Assembly (NCBI GenBank): GCA_965204525.1
Contig: CBDBER010000001.1
Location: 1-64,000 of the forward strand
Reading direction: 5' to 3'
Origin: Bin5 sp965204525
Lineage (GTDB): Bacteria; Chloroflexota; Anaerolineae; Caldilineales; Caldilineaceae
Length of the DNA: 64,000 nt
Every line of letters begins with the position of its first letter. Positions within the stretch are counted from its first letter, which is position 1. Under the pieces are notes generated by a model. That model worked only from the letters and a program-made list of their open reading frames with translations. It had not been told where the DNA came from and made no database searches. The position numbers and the translations under genes were made by a program. This document shows, one piece after another, positions 14,815 to 23,783 of the stretch.

Positions 14815-16323
14815 ATGTTTGCACATAAGTGGCAGCCTTTAGAAGGCCTTGATGCCCAATCTTCCAGTGTGGACTTCCAAGAGATTGACTCGCTTCACCA
14901 GCAGTGGCTGAGCTTTCGCGACGAACGCGAGAAGTCAAATCCCGACGCTTACAGAGCCTTCTGGGAGCGCTTGGATCGCCGCTGGGCGATTGAAACAGGT
15001 ATCATCGAAGGGCTATACAACATTGACCGCGGCACAACGCAAACCCTCGTAGAAAAAGGCTTCGTTGCTGACCTGATAGATCGCGCCGCCACAGACCGTG
15101 ATCCTCAGGAACTCGTCAAAATCTTGAAAGACCATCAGGATTCGGCAGAACTCGTGACAAAATCCATCAGGGAAAAGAGACCGCTTTCCAGTCACTACAT
15201 AAGAGAACTCCACCAGTTACTGACTCGAAACCAAACCACCTACAGCGCTGTTGATCAGTTCGGTCGCGTTTTCGAATCCGAATTGGATAAGGGCGGTTTC
15301 AAGAAGCAACCCAATAGTCCAACCCAACCGGATGGGCAGATTCACGAGTACTGCCCTCCTGAGCAAGTGGAAAGTGAGATCGATAACCTGGTCGATTTGT
15401 ACCGCGGCTTCGAGGCGGCAGGCGGCAGCTATCACAAACTTCTGCTTGCCGCCTGGTTGCATCATCGATTCACACAGATTCACCCGTTTCAGGATGGAAA
15501 CGGAAGAGTTGCACGAGCGTTGTTAACCTGGCATTTGGCAAAAGAGAAGTACTTGCCGATCGTTGTGACGCGGGACGATAGAGAACAGTATATCGACTGT
15601 CTAGAGTCTGCCGACGCTGGTGATCTCAATCCGTTCGTAGGGTTCATTGTTCGATTGGAAAGGCAGATGATCTTGGAGGCATTGGGTGAACCTGAGCCGG
15701 TCACAGATTCCGGCATGGTCAGTCAGGTTCTGGATCATATAACTGAGCAGATCAGGCGACAGCGCCAAGACAGACTGGCTCAGATGCGTTCGGTCAATGG
15801 TGTCGCTTCTTCTCTTCGGGACACGGCCAAGGAATATTTGGAATCTCAAGTTGATCCGATCCGGCGGCAGCTTGGTGAAGCTGGCCTTACTGTAGATTGC
15901 GTCATCGATACGGGCGGTCCAGGAGACAGAGAACAGTGGTATCGGGCTCAGGTGGTTCAAACTGCCAGGGACGCCAGTCACTGGGCTAATCTGAATGAAG
16001 ACAGGTTCTTTATCAAACTGTCCATAAATCCAGAGAATCAGTCTCGAATACCACGCCTTATATTTGTTGTCTCCCTTCATCATGTGGGTCGGCAGTTAAC
16101 CGGGATCATGGCCGCGACCGCTTTTTCGCAGGTTTTCAAAGTTCAGGACAACACGACGGAAGATTCTGAAGAACCGTCCGATCCCGATTTCAGAAACTGC
16201 ACAATAGATTCATTTACCTTCACATGGAATGGCGATGCTGAAATTGTTGCGCCGCGATTTTCTACTTGGCTCGAGGCTCCGTTAAGCATTGCGCTGCGCC
16301 ACTGGAGTGAGTTCATATCGTGA
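14815..16323 (+). CDS. Fic-domain protein (AMPylase-type), class II
   Basis: 502 residues. The Fic core is seen around residue 222 as IHPFQDGNGRVAR, matching HPFx(D/E)GNGR, preceded by the flap region and HHRFTQ. Upstream, residues ~60-65 read TGIIEG, which fits the autoinhibitory motif [ST]xxxE[GN] of class II Fic proteins whose inhibitory helix is N-terminal in the same chain. The C-terminal ~200 residues (from VSQVLDHITEQIRRQRQDRL) are not a standard helix-turn-helix tail and are unrecognised. The predicted reaction is transfer of AMP, or another nucleotide, to a hydroxyl of a target protein. A 331-codon copy lacking the inhibitory segment lies at 39262-40256. Both copies are followed by an IS3 end. 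Confidence 0.9.
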   Translation: MFAHKWQPLEGLDAQSSSVDFQEIDSLHQQWLSFRDEREKSNPDAYRAFWERLDRRWAIETGIIEGLYNIDRGTTQTLVEKGFVADLIDRAATDRDPQELVKILKDHQDSAELVTKSIREKRPLSSHYIRELHQLLTRNQTTYSAVDQFGRVFESELDKGGFKKQPNSPTQPDGQIHEYCPPEQVESEIDNLVDLYRGFEAAGGSYHKLLLAAWLHHRFTQIHPFQDGNGRVARALLTWHLAKEKYLPIVVTRDDREQYIDCLESADAGDLNPFVGFIVRLERQMILEALGEPEPVTDSGMVSQVLDHITEQIRRQRQDRLAQMRSVNGVASSLRDTAKEYLESQVDPIRRQLGEAGLTVDCVIDTGGPGDREQWYRAQVVQTARDASHWANLNEDRFFIKLSINPENQSRIPRLIFVVSLHHVGRQLTGIMAATAFSQVFKVQDNTTEDSEEPSDPDFRNCTIDSFTFTWNGDAEIVAPRFSTWLEAPLSIALRHWSEFIS

Positions 16324-16444
16324 TTACTCTGTGAGGAGGTGCTGACGTCGTGCTCAAGGAGGAGTAAGTCCATGTGGTAGACGGACTGATAGGCACTATG
16401 TTATCTAAAGGGATTTATATAGACGGCTAACCACGACTAAAATC

Positions 16445-16537
16445 GCCGTTTCTTGACCATCGTTCTGCCCCTCCACAGGCTTGGTGAACTGCTCCATTAT
16501 ACACCTTAGCTTGTGGTCCAGTTTTTGGGGCCCACTT
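16445..16537 (-). mobile_element. Solo IS3-type 5' end with orfA start codon
   Basis: Read on the minus strand: TGGGCCCCAAAAACTGGACC, ACAAGCTAAGGTGTATAATG, GAGCAGTTCACCAAGCC… and then ATG GTC AAG AAA CGG CG at 16460. That is the terminal repeat, promoter (TATAAT) and first codons (MVKKRR) of an IS3-family orfA, cut off after a few codons. It points back towards the fic gene. Confidence 0.78.
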
Positions 16538-16563
16538 CAAACAATGTGTAAGAGTGAGACAGG

Positions 16564-17667
16564 ATGTCAGAACATACTGTTAGCACCTATTTCAAACCAC
16601 CCAGGCAGACACCTTCTGTAGAAGGCTATTTTCGGGTCCCGCCCATCTGGATCGACCAAGAACCAAATCCAGAAACAACTGAGAGTTTCAGCCAGCAGAT
16701 TTACCATGAAGTCGTACTTGAAAAAACCCTCGATTCGAACATCACCGTGCAATCCTTACGTGACGGAACATTTCTCTTTGATTTCTCTTCCTACCCCTTT
16801 ACTCCTCCTGTCACCATTCCAGGATACCCGTATCCAGGCCCCGGCACTCCTTTTCAACCTCCCTCCGAAGCATCTGCGGCAGAAGAGTCCGCAGAAAAAA
16901 ATACGGAAATCCGAGCCAGTATCATAAACGTTCACCAAGTATGCCTAACGACTTCAGAAAGACTCCTCAAAAACCGTTTTGCGCAAATGGGATTTCCCAT
17001 TGATGCACAGGAAACGCAGAAAGGAAGAAGCTTCTCAGAGGCCGCCCATTACGGCGGCGGACACGGCGATATCCACTCCCTCACTCGCAACATTGCCAAT
17101 AAGATCTACGTGAATTCACCGGACACACCGTACCCTAGACGTGTTGTCGAACTCGATGTGGTGAAAAAATCGCTGCAATTGCTCGATGAAATACTCTTAA
17201 GAGACGACCCCTCTGTTTTGTACATGATCACGTCGCTACACTCCGCGGCCCGAAGTTACACGGGAAGGAAATACGGAGAATCCGTAGTCGTTGCTTGGTC
17301 CGTTTGCGAACAAATGATCTCGTCCGCCTGGAATGCTATCCTTGACGATGAACAATTGAGTGAGCGCATGCCCAGCCCCCGCCGAAAGAAATTAAATGGA
17401 CGAGACTATACCGCCTCCGTCATAACGGAATTCCTAGAAATAATGAATGTAATTGACCACGAAACCTACAACCAACTTAATGCAGTACGAAAATCTCGAA
17501 ATGACTGGGCACATCAACTCAAGGAACCTACAGCCCAACATGTACATGTTGCCATAGACTCTGCACAAAGACTTCTGTCGAAATTCAAAGGGGTTGACAT
17601 TCTTCTTTCCCTGACGGGACCCGGACCCGGTGTTCCTTCCTGGTTCATTTACCAAGATCCACCATAA
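16564..17667 (+). CDS. Unknown protein with C-terminal HEPN-like domain
   Basis: 367 residues, soluble. The first ~125 residues are rich in Pro, Ser and Thr with a proline-glycine run (YPYPGPGTPFQPPSE). The C-terminal ~150 residues are helical and contain VRKSRNDWAHQL (~res 311), i.e. R-N-x3-H, the signature of HEPN ribonuclease or nucleic-acid-binding domains; an upstream helix (SVVVAWSVCEQMISSAWN) fits the other half of the fold. ACAGG precedes the ATG. It lies between two IS3 ends and next to a type ISP restriction-modification gene. Codon use is lower in GC than its neighbours, which suggests transfer. A defence or stress function is inferred from the HEPN motif and context. No partner nucleotidyltransferase is adjacent. 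Confidence 0.78.
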   Translation: MSEHTVSTYFKPPRQTPSVEGYFRVPPIWIDQEPNPETTESFSQQIYHEVVLEKTLDSNITVQSLRDGTFLFDFSSYPFTPPVTIPGYPYPGPGTPFQPPSEASAAEESAEKNTEIRASIINVHQVCLTTSERLLKNRFAQMGFPIDAQETQKGRSFSEAAHYGGGHGDIHSLTRNIANKIYVNSPDTPYPRRVVELDVVKKSLQLLDEILLRDDPSVLYMITSLHSAARSYTGRKYGESVVVAWSVCEQMISSAWNAILDDEQLSERMPSPRRKKLNGRDYTASVITEFLEIMNVIDHETYNQLNAVRKSRNDWAHQLKEPTAQHVHVAIDSAQRLLSKFKGVDILLSLTGPGPGVPSWFIYQDPP

Positions 17668-17721
17668 TTGCCCCTTCCCTTCACTACCGCCTAAATCATC
17701 GCCGTTTATCGATGACTAAGC

Positions 17722-17750
17722 AGGCAAACGAGGCTCAACCTCGTTTGCCT
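17722..17750 (+). terminator. Strong hairpin downstream of the HEPN gene
   Basis: A perfect 12-bp stem, AGGCAAACGAGG with CCTCGTTTGCCT around CTCAA, lies 55 bases after the HEPN stop. No T-run follows on either strand. It sits between convergent genes. Confidence 0.6.
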
Positions 17751-17852
17751 CGGTTGAGGCAGCCCTTATCCCTTTAGAGTTCTACCCAAATCGTAGTGGA
17801 ATGAAGTCAGCCCCAAGAGCTGGACCACGAGCAAAGGTAAGAAAGGGTGAAG

Positions 17853-17894
17853 AGGGTCCCAAAAACTGGACCTGTTGCTAAGGTGTCCTCTGGC
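17853..17894 (+). mobile_element. Diverged IS3-type end remnant
   Basis: GGGTCCCAAAAACTGGACCT followed by GTTGCTAAGGTGTCC is a degenerate copy of the IS3 end, here on the plus strand and convergent with 16445-16537. The HEPN gene is therefore bracketed by two copies of the same end. Confidence 0.55.
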
Positions 17895-17938
17895 GCAAAA
17901 GCTGGTCCCCTCATCCACACTGCTGGCTAAGAAACGCT

Positions 17939-20900
17939 CTACGCATCTACAACAGGCTCTGCTTTTTCAACCCCCAGCTCCGGTAGCCCGGCCACGATAT
18001 CCACCGTCTCCAGGCTGAGGCTGATTACTTTGGCGAGCAGGCGGAGGATGTATTGGGGGTCGTCGGGGCGGTTGGGGTCGTTGGTGATGCCGCTGCGTTT
18101 GTCGGTTTTGACGCGGTACTGGTCGATGACCCATTCGAGGGCGGAGCGGTTGCCGAGTCGGTAGTTGAAGGCTGCGAGGGGAATGCCGTCGAGGGTGAGG
18201 AAGCGGTTGTAGGTGAGCTGGGTCCTGTCTTTGGAGAGGCGCATTTTTTCGACGCGCCAGTCGAGGGGGGCGTCGGGGTTCTCGATCTGGGCGAGGGGGT
18301 ATTGGGGCTGGTCTTCGTAGTGGACGTGGATGTGGGCGAGGCGGGCACCGGCGGCGGTGAAGGCGCGGAAGTCGGGGGCGAAGGGGATGCGGGGGAGCTC
18401 GCGCTTGAGGTTGGCCTGGTAGCGGTCGCGGTAGACGGGGTGATGGAGAAGGCCGTAGACGTAGTGGAAGATGTCCCACTTGGTGATGGTGTCGTCGCGG
18501 TAGTGGGCGCGGAAGCGGTCGAGCGCCCAGTCGGTGATGTTTTCGCGGCGGTCGCTGCCGTCTTCGTCGTAGGAGTAGAAGGGGAAGCATTGGAATCCAT
18601 CACTTGCGGCGATCGTGTGAAGTTCGGGAATCAGATTTGTCATCAGAGTACTGAATCCGGCGCGGAAGCCATGATCGCTGACTAAGATTGCACGATTTTC
18701 CGTATGTGTCTCCAATGTAGGGAAAATCAAGTGCTGTTGATACCGCTCTTCATTCCAGAAGTTGTCAAAGTAGAGATGTTTCTGGCAAAACGGTCGATAC
18801 AACGAAACTCGAAAGTGCGATTCTTCGTATTTGCTCAACTCAAGCTTCTTGAGTGATGCCTTTACCTGACGGGTCCACTTGATCCGCGGGTCGTTCGTAT
18901 CAATAAATTCTTCTGCAGGTGCGTTAGGATCAATCCTTCTCTTGCGATCAACAGTGCTGTTGTATAGTTCGACAAATGTGCGAACCCGGTCTTGCAGGGA
19001 ATCTAAGTCAAACGAATAAGCCAGAACATCCCTATTCGTAGCAACACCTAATGAGTAGAGGTTGAACACTACTTCACTATCTCCACCCTTCTCCATTTTC
19101 GCTTCCCTTGTTCCCAGTGGGATAAAGGTCCCAAATTCCGCGCGGTGTCCTTCGGTAAGCCATGTGTGTTTAGCGTCAACAGCGACCTGTTTCAGCGGAA
19201 TGTTTGGATAGTCTCCAAATTCGGTTAGAATCTTCCGCTTTGTGCGGGCCCTAAGATAGTCGTCTACCGAGTAAACCCAGACTTCAGTTTCTTCAGGATG
19301 CACTCCCTCCTTCTTGATGAAGAAGCTAATCCCCACCCCAACACGGATCTGGTCATCAAAGATGTTACCGCCCTCCTTCCGTCGACGTTCACCCGCGGTC
19401 CGCGCATTTCCTTTAAGATCGATGTGGAAAATCTTGGTGAAGTCCTGCGCGAGGTGCTTCCGCATCCCGTCGAAGGCCACAGCGTCGAGGAAGCTATTGT
19501 TGGTCACGAACGCGACCACGCCTTCGCCTTCGATGCGGTCCGATGCCCAACGGATCGCCTTCACATAAGGGTCAGAAAGCTTGTTACGAAGCGTGGCCTT
19601 GGAGTCCTTTACGTAGGTTTTCTGGACCCGACTGTCCATCGTTTCGTACTTACGGTTCTGGTTGTTGTCATTCTCGTTCACCTGCCCCATGTTCCAGGGC
19701 GGGTTGCCGATCACTACGAACATCGGCGTCTTCTTCTGGCTCTCGACGCGCTGCGTGTTCTCCGGCGCAAACATCGACATCTGCCGGTCCTCGGCCAGCT
19801 CGAAGGTGTCGACGAGGCAGATGCCCGCAAACGGCTCGTAGACGCCGGTGGCGTCGTAGTACTCGTGCTCGATGTTCATGCTGGCGATGTAGTAGGGCAG
19901 CAGCATGACCTCGTTGCAGTGCAGCTCCCCCTTGTACTTGCGCTCCAGCGCGGTGCGAGGAATCTCGCGCATCATGCGCACGATGAAGTTGCCGGTGCCG
20001 ACGAAGGGGTCGATGATGTGCACACCCTCGTCGGCGAGGGAGCGGCCGAACTCGCGCTCGAGGATGGCGGACACGCTGCGCACCATGAAGTCGACGATCG
20101 GCTGCGGGGTGTAGACGATGCCGTGCGTGTCGGCGACCTTGACGGAAAAACCCTGGAAGAACTGTTCGTAGACGGTGTTCAGAAAGTGCTGCTTTTGGGA
20201 AAAGTCGCTGATGGTGGCGGCGGTGCGCTCGATGGCGGCGTAGAAGCGGTCCAGTTTGGACAGAAACTCGTCGCGGCTGAAGGCGTGGGAGGTGAGCGCG
20301 TCGATGACGTTCTCGATCTCGAAGGCGATGACGTTGCGGCGGGTGAAGGCGGGCCGGTTGAAGACGGTGCGGAAGAGGCGCTCGGTGAGCAGGTGCTGGA
20401 TCAGCATCTCCTCGACGGCGGCTTCGGAGAGATTGGGGTTGATCGACTGGCGGCATTTGTCGAGAAAGGCGGCGAAGGCGGTGGTGAAAGCCCGGTTGGT
20501 CTTGCGCTCCTGCCGGATCAGACCGGCCAGGCCCTGGCCGATGTCGGCGACCCTGTCCTTGAACTGGGCGACGGCCTCCTCCCAGGCGGCGTACTCCTGG
20601 GGACGGTAGGCGAAGAAGGCTTGGAGGGTCTCGATGAGCCGGACGGGGTCGGTGAGGTCGTTGTCGAGCGTCATGCGCCCGTTCTGCCAGAGGATGGCCC
20701 GTTGGGGGGTCTGGAAGAGGATGTTGTCGCGCGGGTAGCCGGCGGCGAATTTGCGCTCGACTTCGGCGGGCAGGTCGTCGTGGATGTCCTTGGCTTCCCA
20801 GTAGCCGTGGGTGAGGCGGAAGTCGTCGATGAGGGCGCCGTCGACGACAGTGCGCCGGCCGCGGCGGGGGTTGACAGCGTGCTCGGGCACGAGGGTCCAG

Positions 20901-21049
20901 CCGGCCTGGCGGGCGCAGTGCTGGAGGAGGTCCTGGAAGGCTGTGCGGACGGCGGTCTCGTGGGTGATGCCGAGGTTGGCGAATTGGTCGAGGGCGGCGT
21001 AGTAGGATTTGATGGGCTTGTGGGTGGGTTTGAGGTTGAGGGTGGGCAT
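17939..21049 (-). CDS. Type ISP-like restriction-modification enzyme (nuclease-methyltransferase-specificity)
   Basis: A single-chain protein of 1036 residues. The N-terminus carries an Mrr/PD-(D/E)xK-like nuclease signature (VDGALIDDF… YWEAKD, ~res 70-85). The middle is an N6-adenine methyltransferase of gamma-type order, with motif I DPFVGTGNF (~res 348) and motif IV NPPW (~res 450). The last ~350 residues match the Type_ISP C-terminal target-recognition region (YRPFCQKHLYFD, FHYVYGLLHHPVYRDRY, YRLGNRSALEWVIDQYRV). Classical ISP enzymes such as LlaGI carry a RecA-like helicase between nuclease and methylase; no DEAD or Walker motif is visible here, so this is the short helicase-less form. 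The first ATG (21049) is preferred over GTG at 21061. The N-terminal part is duplicated at 22764-22952. Confidence 0.88.
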   Translation of the reverse strand: MPTLNLKPTHKPIKSYYAALDQFANLGITHETAVRTAFQDLLQHCARQAGWTLVPEHAVNPRRGRRTVVDGALIDDFRLTHGYWEAKDIHDDLPAEVERKFAAGYPRDNILFQTPQRAILWQNGRMTLDNDLTDPVRLIETLQAFFAYRPQEYAAWEEAVAQFKDRVADIGQGLAGLIRQERKTNRAFTTAFAAFLDKCRQSINPNLSEAAVEEMLIQHLLTERLFRTVFNRPAFTRRNVIAFEIENVIDALTSHAFSRDEFLSKLDRFYAAIERTAATISDFSQKQHFLNTVYEQFFQGFSVKVADTHGIVYTPQPIVDFMVRSVSAILEREFGRSLADEGVHIIDPFVGTGNFIVRMMREIPRTALERKYKGELHCNEVMLLPYYIASMNIEHEYYDATGVYEPFAGICLVDTFELAEDRQMSMFAPENTQRVESQKKTPMFVVIGNPPWNMGQVNENDNNQNRKYETMDSRVQKTYVKDSKATLRNKLSDPYVKAIRWASDRIEGEGVVAFVTNNSFLDAVAFDGMRKHLAQDFTKIFHIDLKGNARTAGERRRKEGGNIFDDQIRVGVGISFFIKKEGVHPEETEVWVYSVDDYLRARTKRKILTEFGDYPNIPLKQVAVDAKHTWLTEGHRAEFGTFIPLGTREAKMEKGGDSEVVFNLYSLGVATNRDVLAYSFDLDSLQDRVRTFVELYNSTVDRKRRIDPNAPAEEFIDTNDPRIKWTRQVKASLKKLELSKYEESHFRVSLYRPFCQKHLYFDNFWNEERYQQHLIFPTLETHTENRAILVSDHGFRAGFSTLMTNLIPELHTIAASDGFQCFPFYSYDEDGSDRRENITDWALDRFRAHYRDDTITKWDIFHYVYGLLHHPVYRDRYQANLKRELPRIPFAPDFRAFTAAGARLAHIHVHYEDQPQYPLAQIENPDAPLDWRVEKMRLSKDRTQLTYNRFLTLDGIPLAAFNYRLGNRSALEWVIDQYRVKTDKRSGITNDPNRPDDPQYILRLLAKVISLSLETVDIVAGLPELGVEKAEPVVDA

Positions 21050-21237
21050 GGTCAATTGCACCGGCGCTGATTATTGTAGCGTATGCTTGCTACCATAATA
21101 CTACATGCGCCGGCAGCCTGGTGATGCCCTGGGTGGCTGGCCCCAATCGTTAGACTAACGAAATGGGGAGCGTATATTGACTCCTAAGGGATAGAAACTT
21201 GGGTCTGTTCACCGTCAGCGACGCAGGGCGGGCGATC

Positions 21238-21490
21238 TGGGTTGCAAGGTAACTTAGGGTACCCTTTGTTGATTTCAGGCGCTCTACGGGCTTCCTGGGC
21301 GGGAATACTTGTTCTGATCGGACTGAAAACAGGTAAAAAGCGCCGGATTCGGGCATTTCGACTTGATCCGGCGCTTTGTCGCGTTGGGGGGCGGGTGGCA
21401 GCTGTTTGCTATTCGTATTGCAATGGGTAGGTCCTTGACGCCGCCACGCCTGGTATCCGCCTATAGCTCCGGGAACGGACGGTGCGATGC
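21238..21490 (+). repeat. Dispersed hairpin repeat (family A), copy at 21.3 kb
   Basis: The best-preserved hairpin of the family is here: AAAGCGCCGGAT and ATCCGGCGCTTT are perfect arms around a 17-base loop. The rest matches 13931-14182 block for block to GGACGGTGCGATGCGC. It begins where the duplicated ISP upstream region ends. Confidence 0.75.
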
Positions 21491-21618
21491 GCGACCTCTT
21501 TGACGCTTGCAAAGCCTTCATCGACCGCATCAATCGCGACTCAACCTCCCTGGTATACCGTCTCTGGCCCAAATTTGAACTCGACCCAGAGTACGAAAAA
21601 CTCTTGGTCTCAAATTGA
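21487..21618 (+). CDS. Possible 43-residue protein or gene fragment
   Basis: An ATG ORF immediately after repeat A encodes MRDLFDACKAFIDRINRDST followed by SLVYRLWPKFELDPEYEK and a short tail. The composition looks protein-like, and the stop is three bases from the convergent XRE gene. No family is recognised. It could be the tail of a larger, deleted protein, since homology to the repeat ends at the start of the ORF. Confidence 0.35.
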   Translation: MRDLFDACKAFIDRINRDSTSLVYRLWPKFELDPEYEKLLVSN

Positions 21619-21620
21619 AC

Positions 21621-22109
21621 TCACTTTAGGCCAATCTTGGATACTTCTCCGAAGACATCTCCGAGTGAGATGGTTCCTTCATCGGTCAGTACGGCGTCGT
21701 CTACCTCGATGCCCAAAGCAGACAACACCTCTTTAATTCGGGTGAAACTCGCGGAAGCGTAGTCGCTCGCTTCATAGCGCTGGATCTGCTGTTCCTTCAA
21801 TCCGAGGCGGTCGGCCAAATCTCGTTGACTGAGGCCGCTGGCAATGCGCGCCCGGATCAACTGTTTGGGGAGTTCCGAAATCCCCTTCAGGTGCTCAAAC
21901 GCAAAGTTTCCGGCCTTGAGTGTCTCATATTCCTGAATACCCGCCTCAAGGTCGGAGAGCTGGCTCTGCAGAGCCTCTTTCTGCACAGTGAGCAAACGCG
22001 GCTCGACTTCGGACAAATCTGCTCCACCGGCATCAAGTCTACGCAGCGCTTCAGAAAACCGCTTTGCTTGCGCCTTGGTGATTCGATACTGCCGCTCATT
22101 CCTAATCAT
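21621..22109 (-). CDS. XRE-family antitoxin with helical N-terminus
   Basis: 162 residues. The first ~75 are helical (RQYRITKAQAKRFSEALRRL), as in antitoxins that begin with the ITKAQ segment. A Cro/C1-type helix-turn-helix follows (IRARIASGLSQRDLADRLGL and KEQQIQRYEASDY), then a short C-terminal extension. Its ATG overlaps the stop of the upstream NTase remnant (ATGA at 22106-22109), so the pair is an operon read on the minus strand from the promoter at ~22356. It probably represses the palindrome 22349-22370. The partner toxin is truncated. Confidence 0.85.
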   Translation of the reverse strand: MIRNERQYRITKAQAKRFSEALRRLDAGGADLSEVEPRLLTVQKEALQSQLSDLEAGIQEYETLKAGNFAFEHLKGISELPKQLIRARIASGLSQRDLADRLGLKEQQIQRYEASDYASASFTRIKEVLSALGIEVDDAVLTDEGTISLGDVFGEVSKIGLK

Positions 22110-22348
22110 GTAAGACCTCCTAGATCCAGGGCGTCGAAGTCACCGGGTCCAAGCTTGGTGGAGACGAAGCTGCCGTCCACGTAAGCTGTAAGACAGCCAG
22201 CAATTTGCAAGTTTTCCAGAGCATCTCGAAGTCCAACGAGCAATTGACGGCGCCACGGCGTTGTCCCAAATCGATCATAGAGTTCGCTCCAAGTGGCCCA
22301 GTGGACACCTGGGGGCAGGTTGCCACCGGGCTCGAATTCCGGAATCAT
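22106..22348 (-). pseudogene. Truncated MNT-like nucleotidyltransferase toxin (DUF6932-like)
   Basis: 80 residues starting MIPEFEPGGNLPPGVHWATW and ending shortly after YVDGSFVSTKLGPGDFDALD, the G-S-F…D-x-D site of a minimal nucleotidyltransferase. Relatives run on for about 70 more residues; here the frame stops after GGLT with the stop overlapping the antitoxin ATG. The start, the promoter and the coupled end are kept but the C-terminal half is gone, which suggests an internal deletion that joined the active-site region to the original gene end. Retained activity is unlikely. Confidence 0.65.
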
Positions 22349-22370
22349 AACACAACTATAACATTGTGTT
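22349..22370 (-). promoter_or_regulatory. Palindromic operator and -10 region of the NTase/XRE pair
   Basis: AACACAA-CTATAACA-TTGTGTT (22349-22370) is a perfect 7-bp inverted repeat. On the minus strand it contains TATAGT, whose 3' edge is about six bases from the ATG at 22348, so the transcript would be nearly leaderless. The location fits autorepression by the XRE protein. Confidence 0.68.
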
Positions 22371-22635
22371 TTCAGATTGTCAAATGCAGTTTGATGGCCG
22401 CCGTACGGGACGCCAGCGACAACTGGGCAGGTTGTACGTATTCATCGGACCAGTTCACGCGGAGATTGGTTTGGGAATTGCGCATGGCGGTGTCTTCCTG
22501 CTGTACGGTGAGTCTGAACGATTCCGTGACTTCAGGTGAATCGAGCTCCGCGGGTGCATCCGAGATTTTTGCGTAAAGGGTAGAGTTGTAAACTGAAAGG
22601 AGGAAAGAAAGGGAGAGAGAACAGAGGGGGTCGAG

Positions 22636-22785
22636 ATGAACAAGGAAAAGGCGAAGGCGAAGTTTGTGGGTGAAGCAGAAGCAATGTTCGAGAAGATGTG
22701 GACGTGGGGGGCAAAGAACTCGCAAGCAACGTTGGACGAGATAGCGGCGGAGTTGGTGCCGCTGCGGCGGGGGTTGACGGCGTGA
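22636..22785 (+). pseudogene. ISKra4-like transposase, N-terminal fragment
   Basis: An ATG ORF of 49 codons reads MNKEKAKAKFVGEAEAMFEK and then …WGAKNSQATLDEIAAELVPLRR. This resembles the first ~45 residues of ISKra4-group transposases (EAEAMYExLxxWRxxxPxATxDEIAxxVxxRR). The frame is cut where the duplicated ISP sequence begins near 22764. The rest of the element is absent. Confidence 0.6.
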
Positions 22786-22952
22786 TCGGGCACGAGGGTC
22801 CAGCCGGCCTGGCGGGCGCAGTGCTGGAGGAGGTCTTGGAAGGCGGCGCGGACGGCGGTCTCGTGGGTGACGCCGAGGTTGGCGAACCGGTCGAGGGCGG
22901 CGTAGTAGGATTTGATGGGCTTGTGGGTGGGTTTGAGGTTGAGGGTGGGCAT
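22764..22952 (-). pseudogene. Type ISP enzyme, N-terminal fragment (duplicate of 21049 start)
   Basis: The minus-strand reading MPTLNLKPTHKPIKSYYAAL and QHCARQAGWTLVPDHAVNPR is the first ~60 residues of the enzyme at 17939-21049 with four substitutions. It ends at the junction with the ISKra4-like fragment. Upstream sequence is duplicated too. Confidence 0.88.
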
Positions 22953-23250
22953 GGTCAGTTGCACCGGCGCTGATTATTGTAGCGTATGCTTGCTACCATA
23001 ATACTACATGCGCCGGCAGCCAGATGATGCCCTGGGTGGTTGGCCCCAATCGTTAGACTAACGAAATGGGGAGCGTATATTGACTCCAAAGGGATAGAAA
23101 TTCGGGTCTGTTCACCGTCAGCGACGCAGGGCGGGCGATCTGGGTTGCAAGGTAACTTAGGTACCCTCATGCGTTTTCAGGCGCTCTGCGGGCCTTACAG
23201 CGGGGAAAATATGTTCTGATCGGGCTGAAAAGGGGGCAATTGCGGTGGAT
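22764..23250 (+). repeat. Duplicated ISP 5' region and flank
   Basis: About 475 bases match 20866-21330 at high identity: the ISP start, the spacer with TAGCGTATGCTTGCTACCAT and GGGAGCGTATATTGACTCC, and the first part of repeat A. The copy lost the rest of the ISP gene. Confidence 0.85.
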
Positions 23251-23474
23251 CGGGGCCCTCCTTTCCGAAACCTTCCACACTGGTCCGGCGTATAGCTGGT
23301 AGTTGGCGGGTGTCATGGCCACCTGACCTGTCCTTGGGCGCACCTGCTTGCCGATGTGCGGGCAGTTCGCGTTCGCCCGCTTGGAAAGAGGGCCGATGGG
23401 ATACCTTCAAGTCTGATTTGTCGGGGATTGTGGTCCGTCTGCGGCCAAGAGGCCGATCCCCAGGCAGTTCAAGG

Positions 23475-23732
23475 AGGCCCTGTCGGCGGCAGCGCAATGA
23501 CGACGGGGTCCTGCCTGCACCGCCCCACGACGCGAGCGGCCACACCTGGCACCACCCCGATCAGATGCTGTTTGACATAACCAAGTACGGCACGACGGCC
23601 TTCGTCGGCGGAGACTACAAGAGCGACATGATAGGCTTCGCCGACCAACTCGAGGACGAGGAGATCTGGGCTGTGCTCTCCTACATCAAGAGCCGTTGGC
23701 CCAAGAAAATTCAGGACGCCCAACCGAAGTAG
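23475..23732 (+). pseudogene. Cytochrome c-type protein, C-terminal fragment
   Basis: The frame ending at TAG 23732 reads PPHDASGHTWHHPDQMLFDI and MIGFADQLEDEEIWAVLSYI…, the C-terminal half of a small c-type cytochrome domain in which M-I-G-F supplies the axial methionine. Upstream (23380-23480) only out-of-frame traces remain and no CxxCH is found, so the haem-binding half is lost. The next gene (DUF2085) starts 51 bases later. Confidence 0.7.
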
Positions 23733-23783
23733 CAGGATGCTGCTTTACAGATTGCAGGTTGAAAACGCTTCGGCACGCTAGAC

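Noticed and set aside
19298..21070. A 590-codon plus-strand frame opposite the type ISP gene
   Set aside because: It is the antisense of a GC-rich coding region, with a repetitive acidic Gly/Val/Asp composition and no motif, while the minus strand has clear methylase and nuclease motifs.
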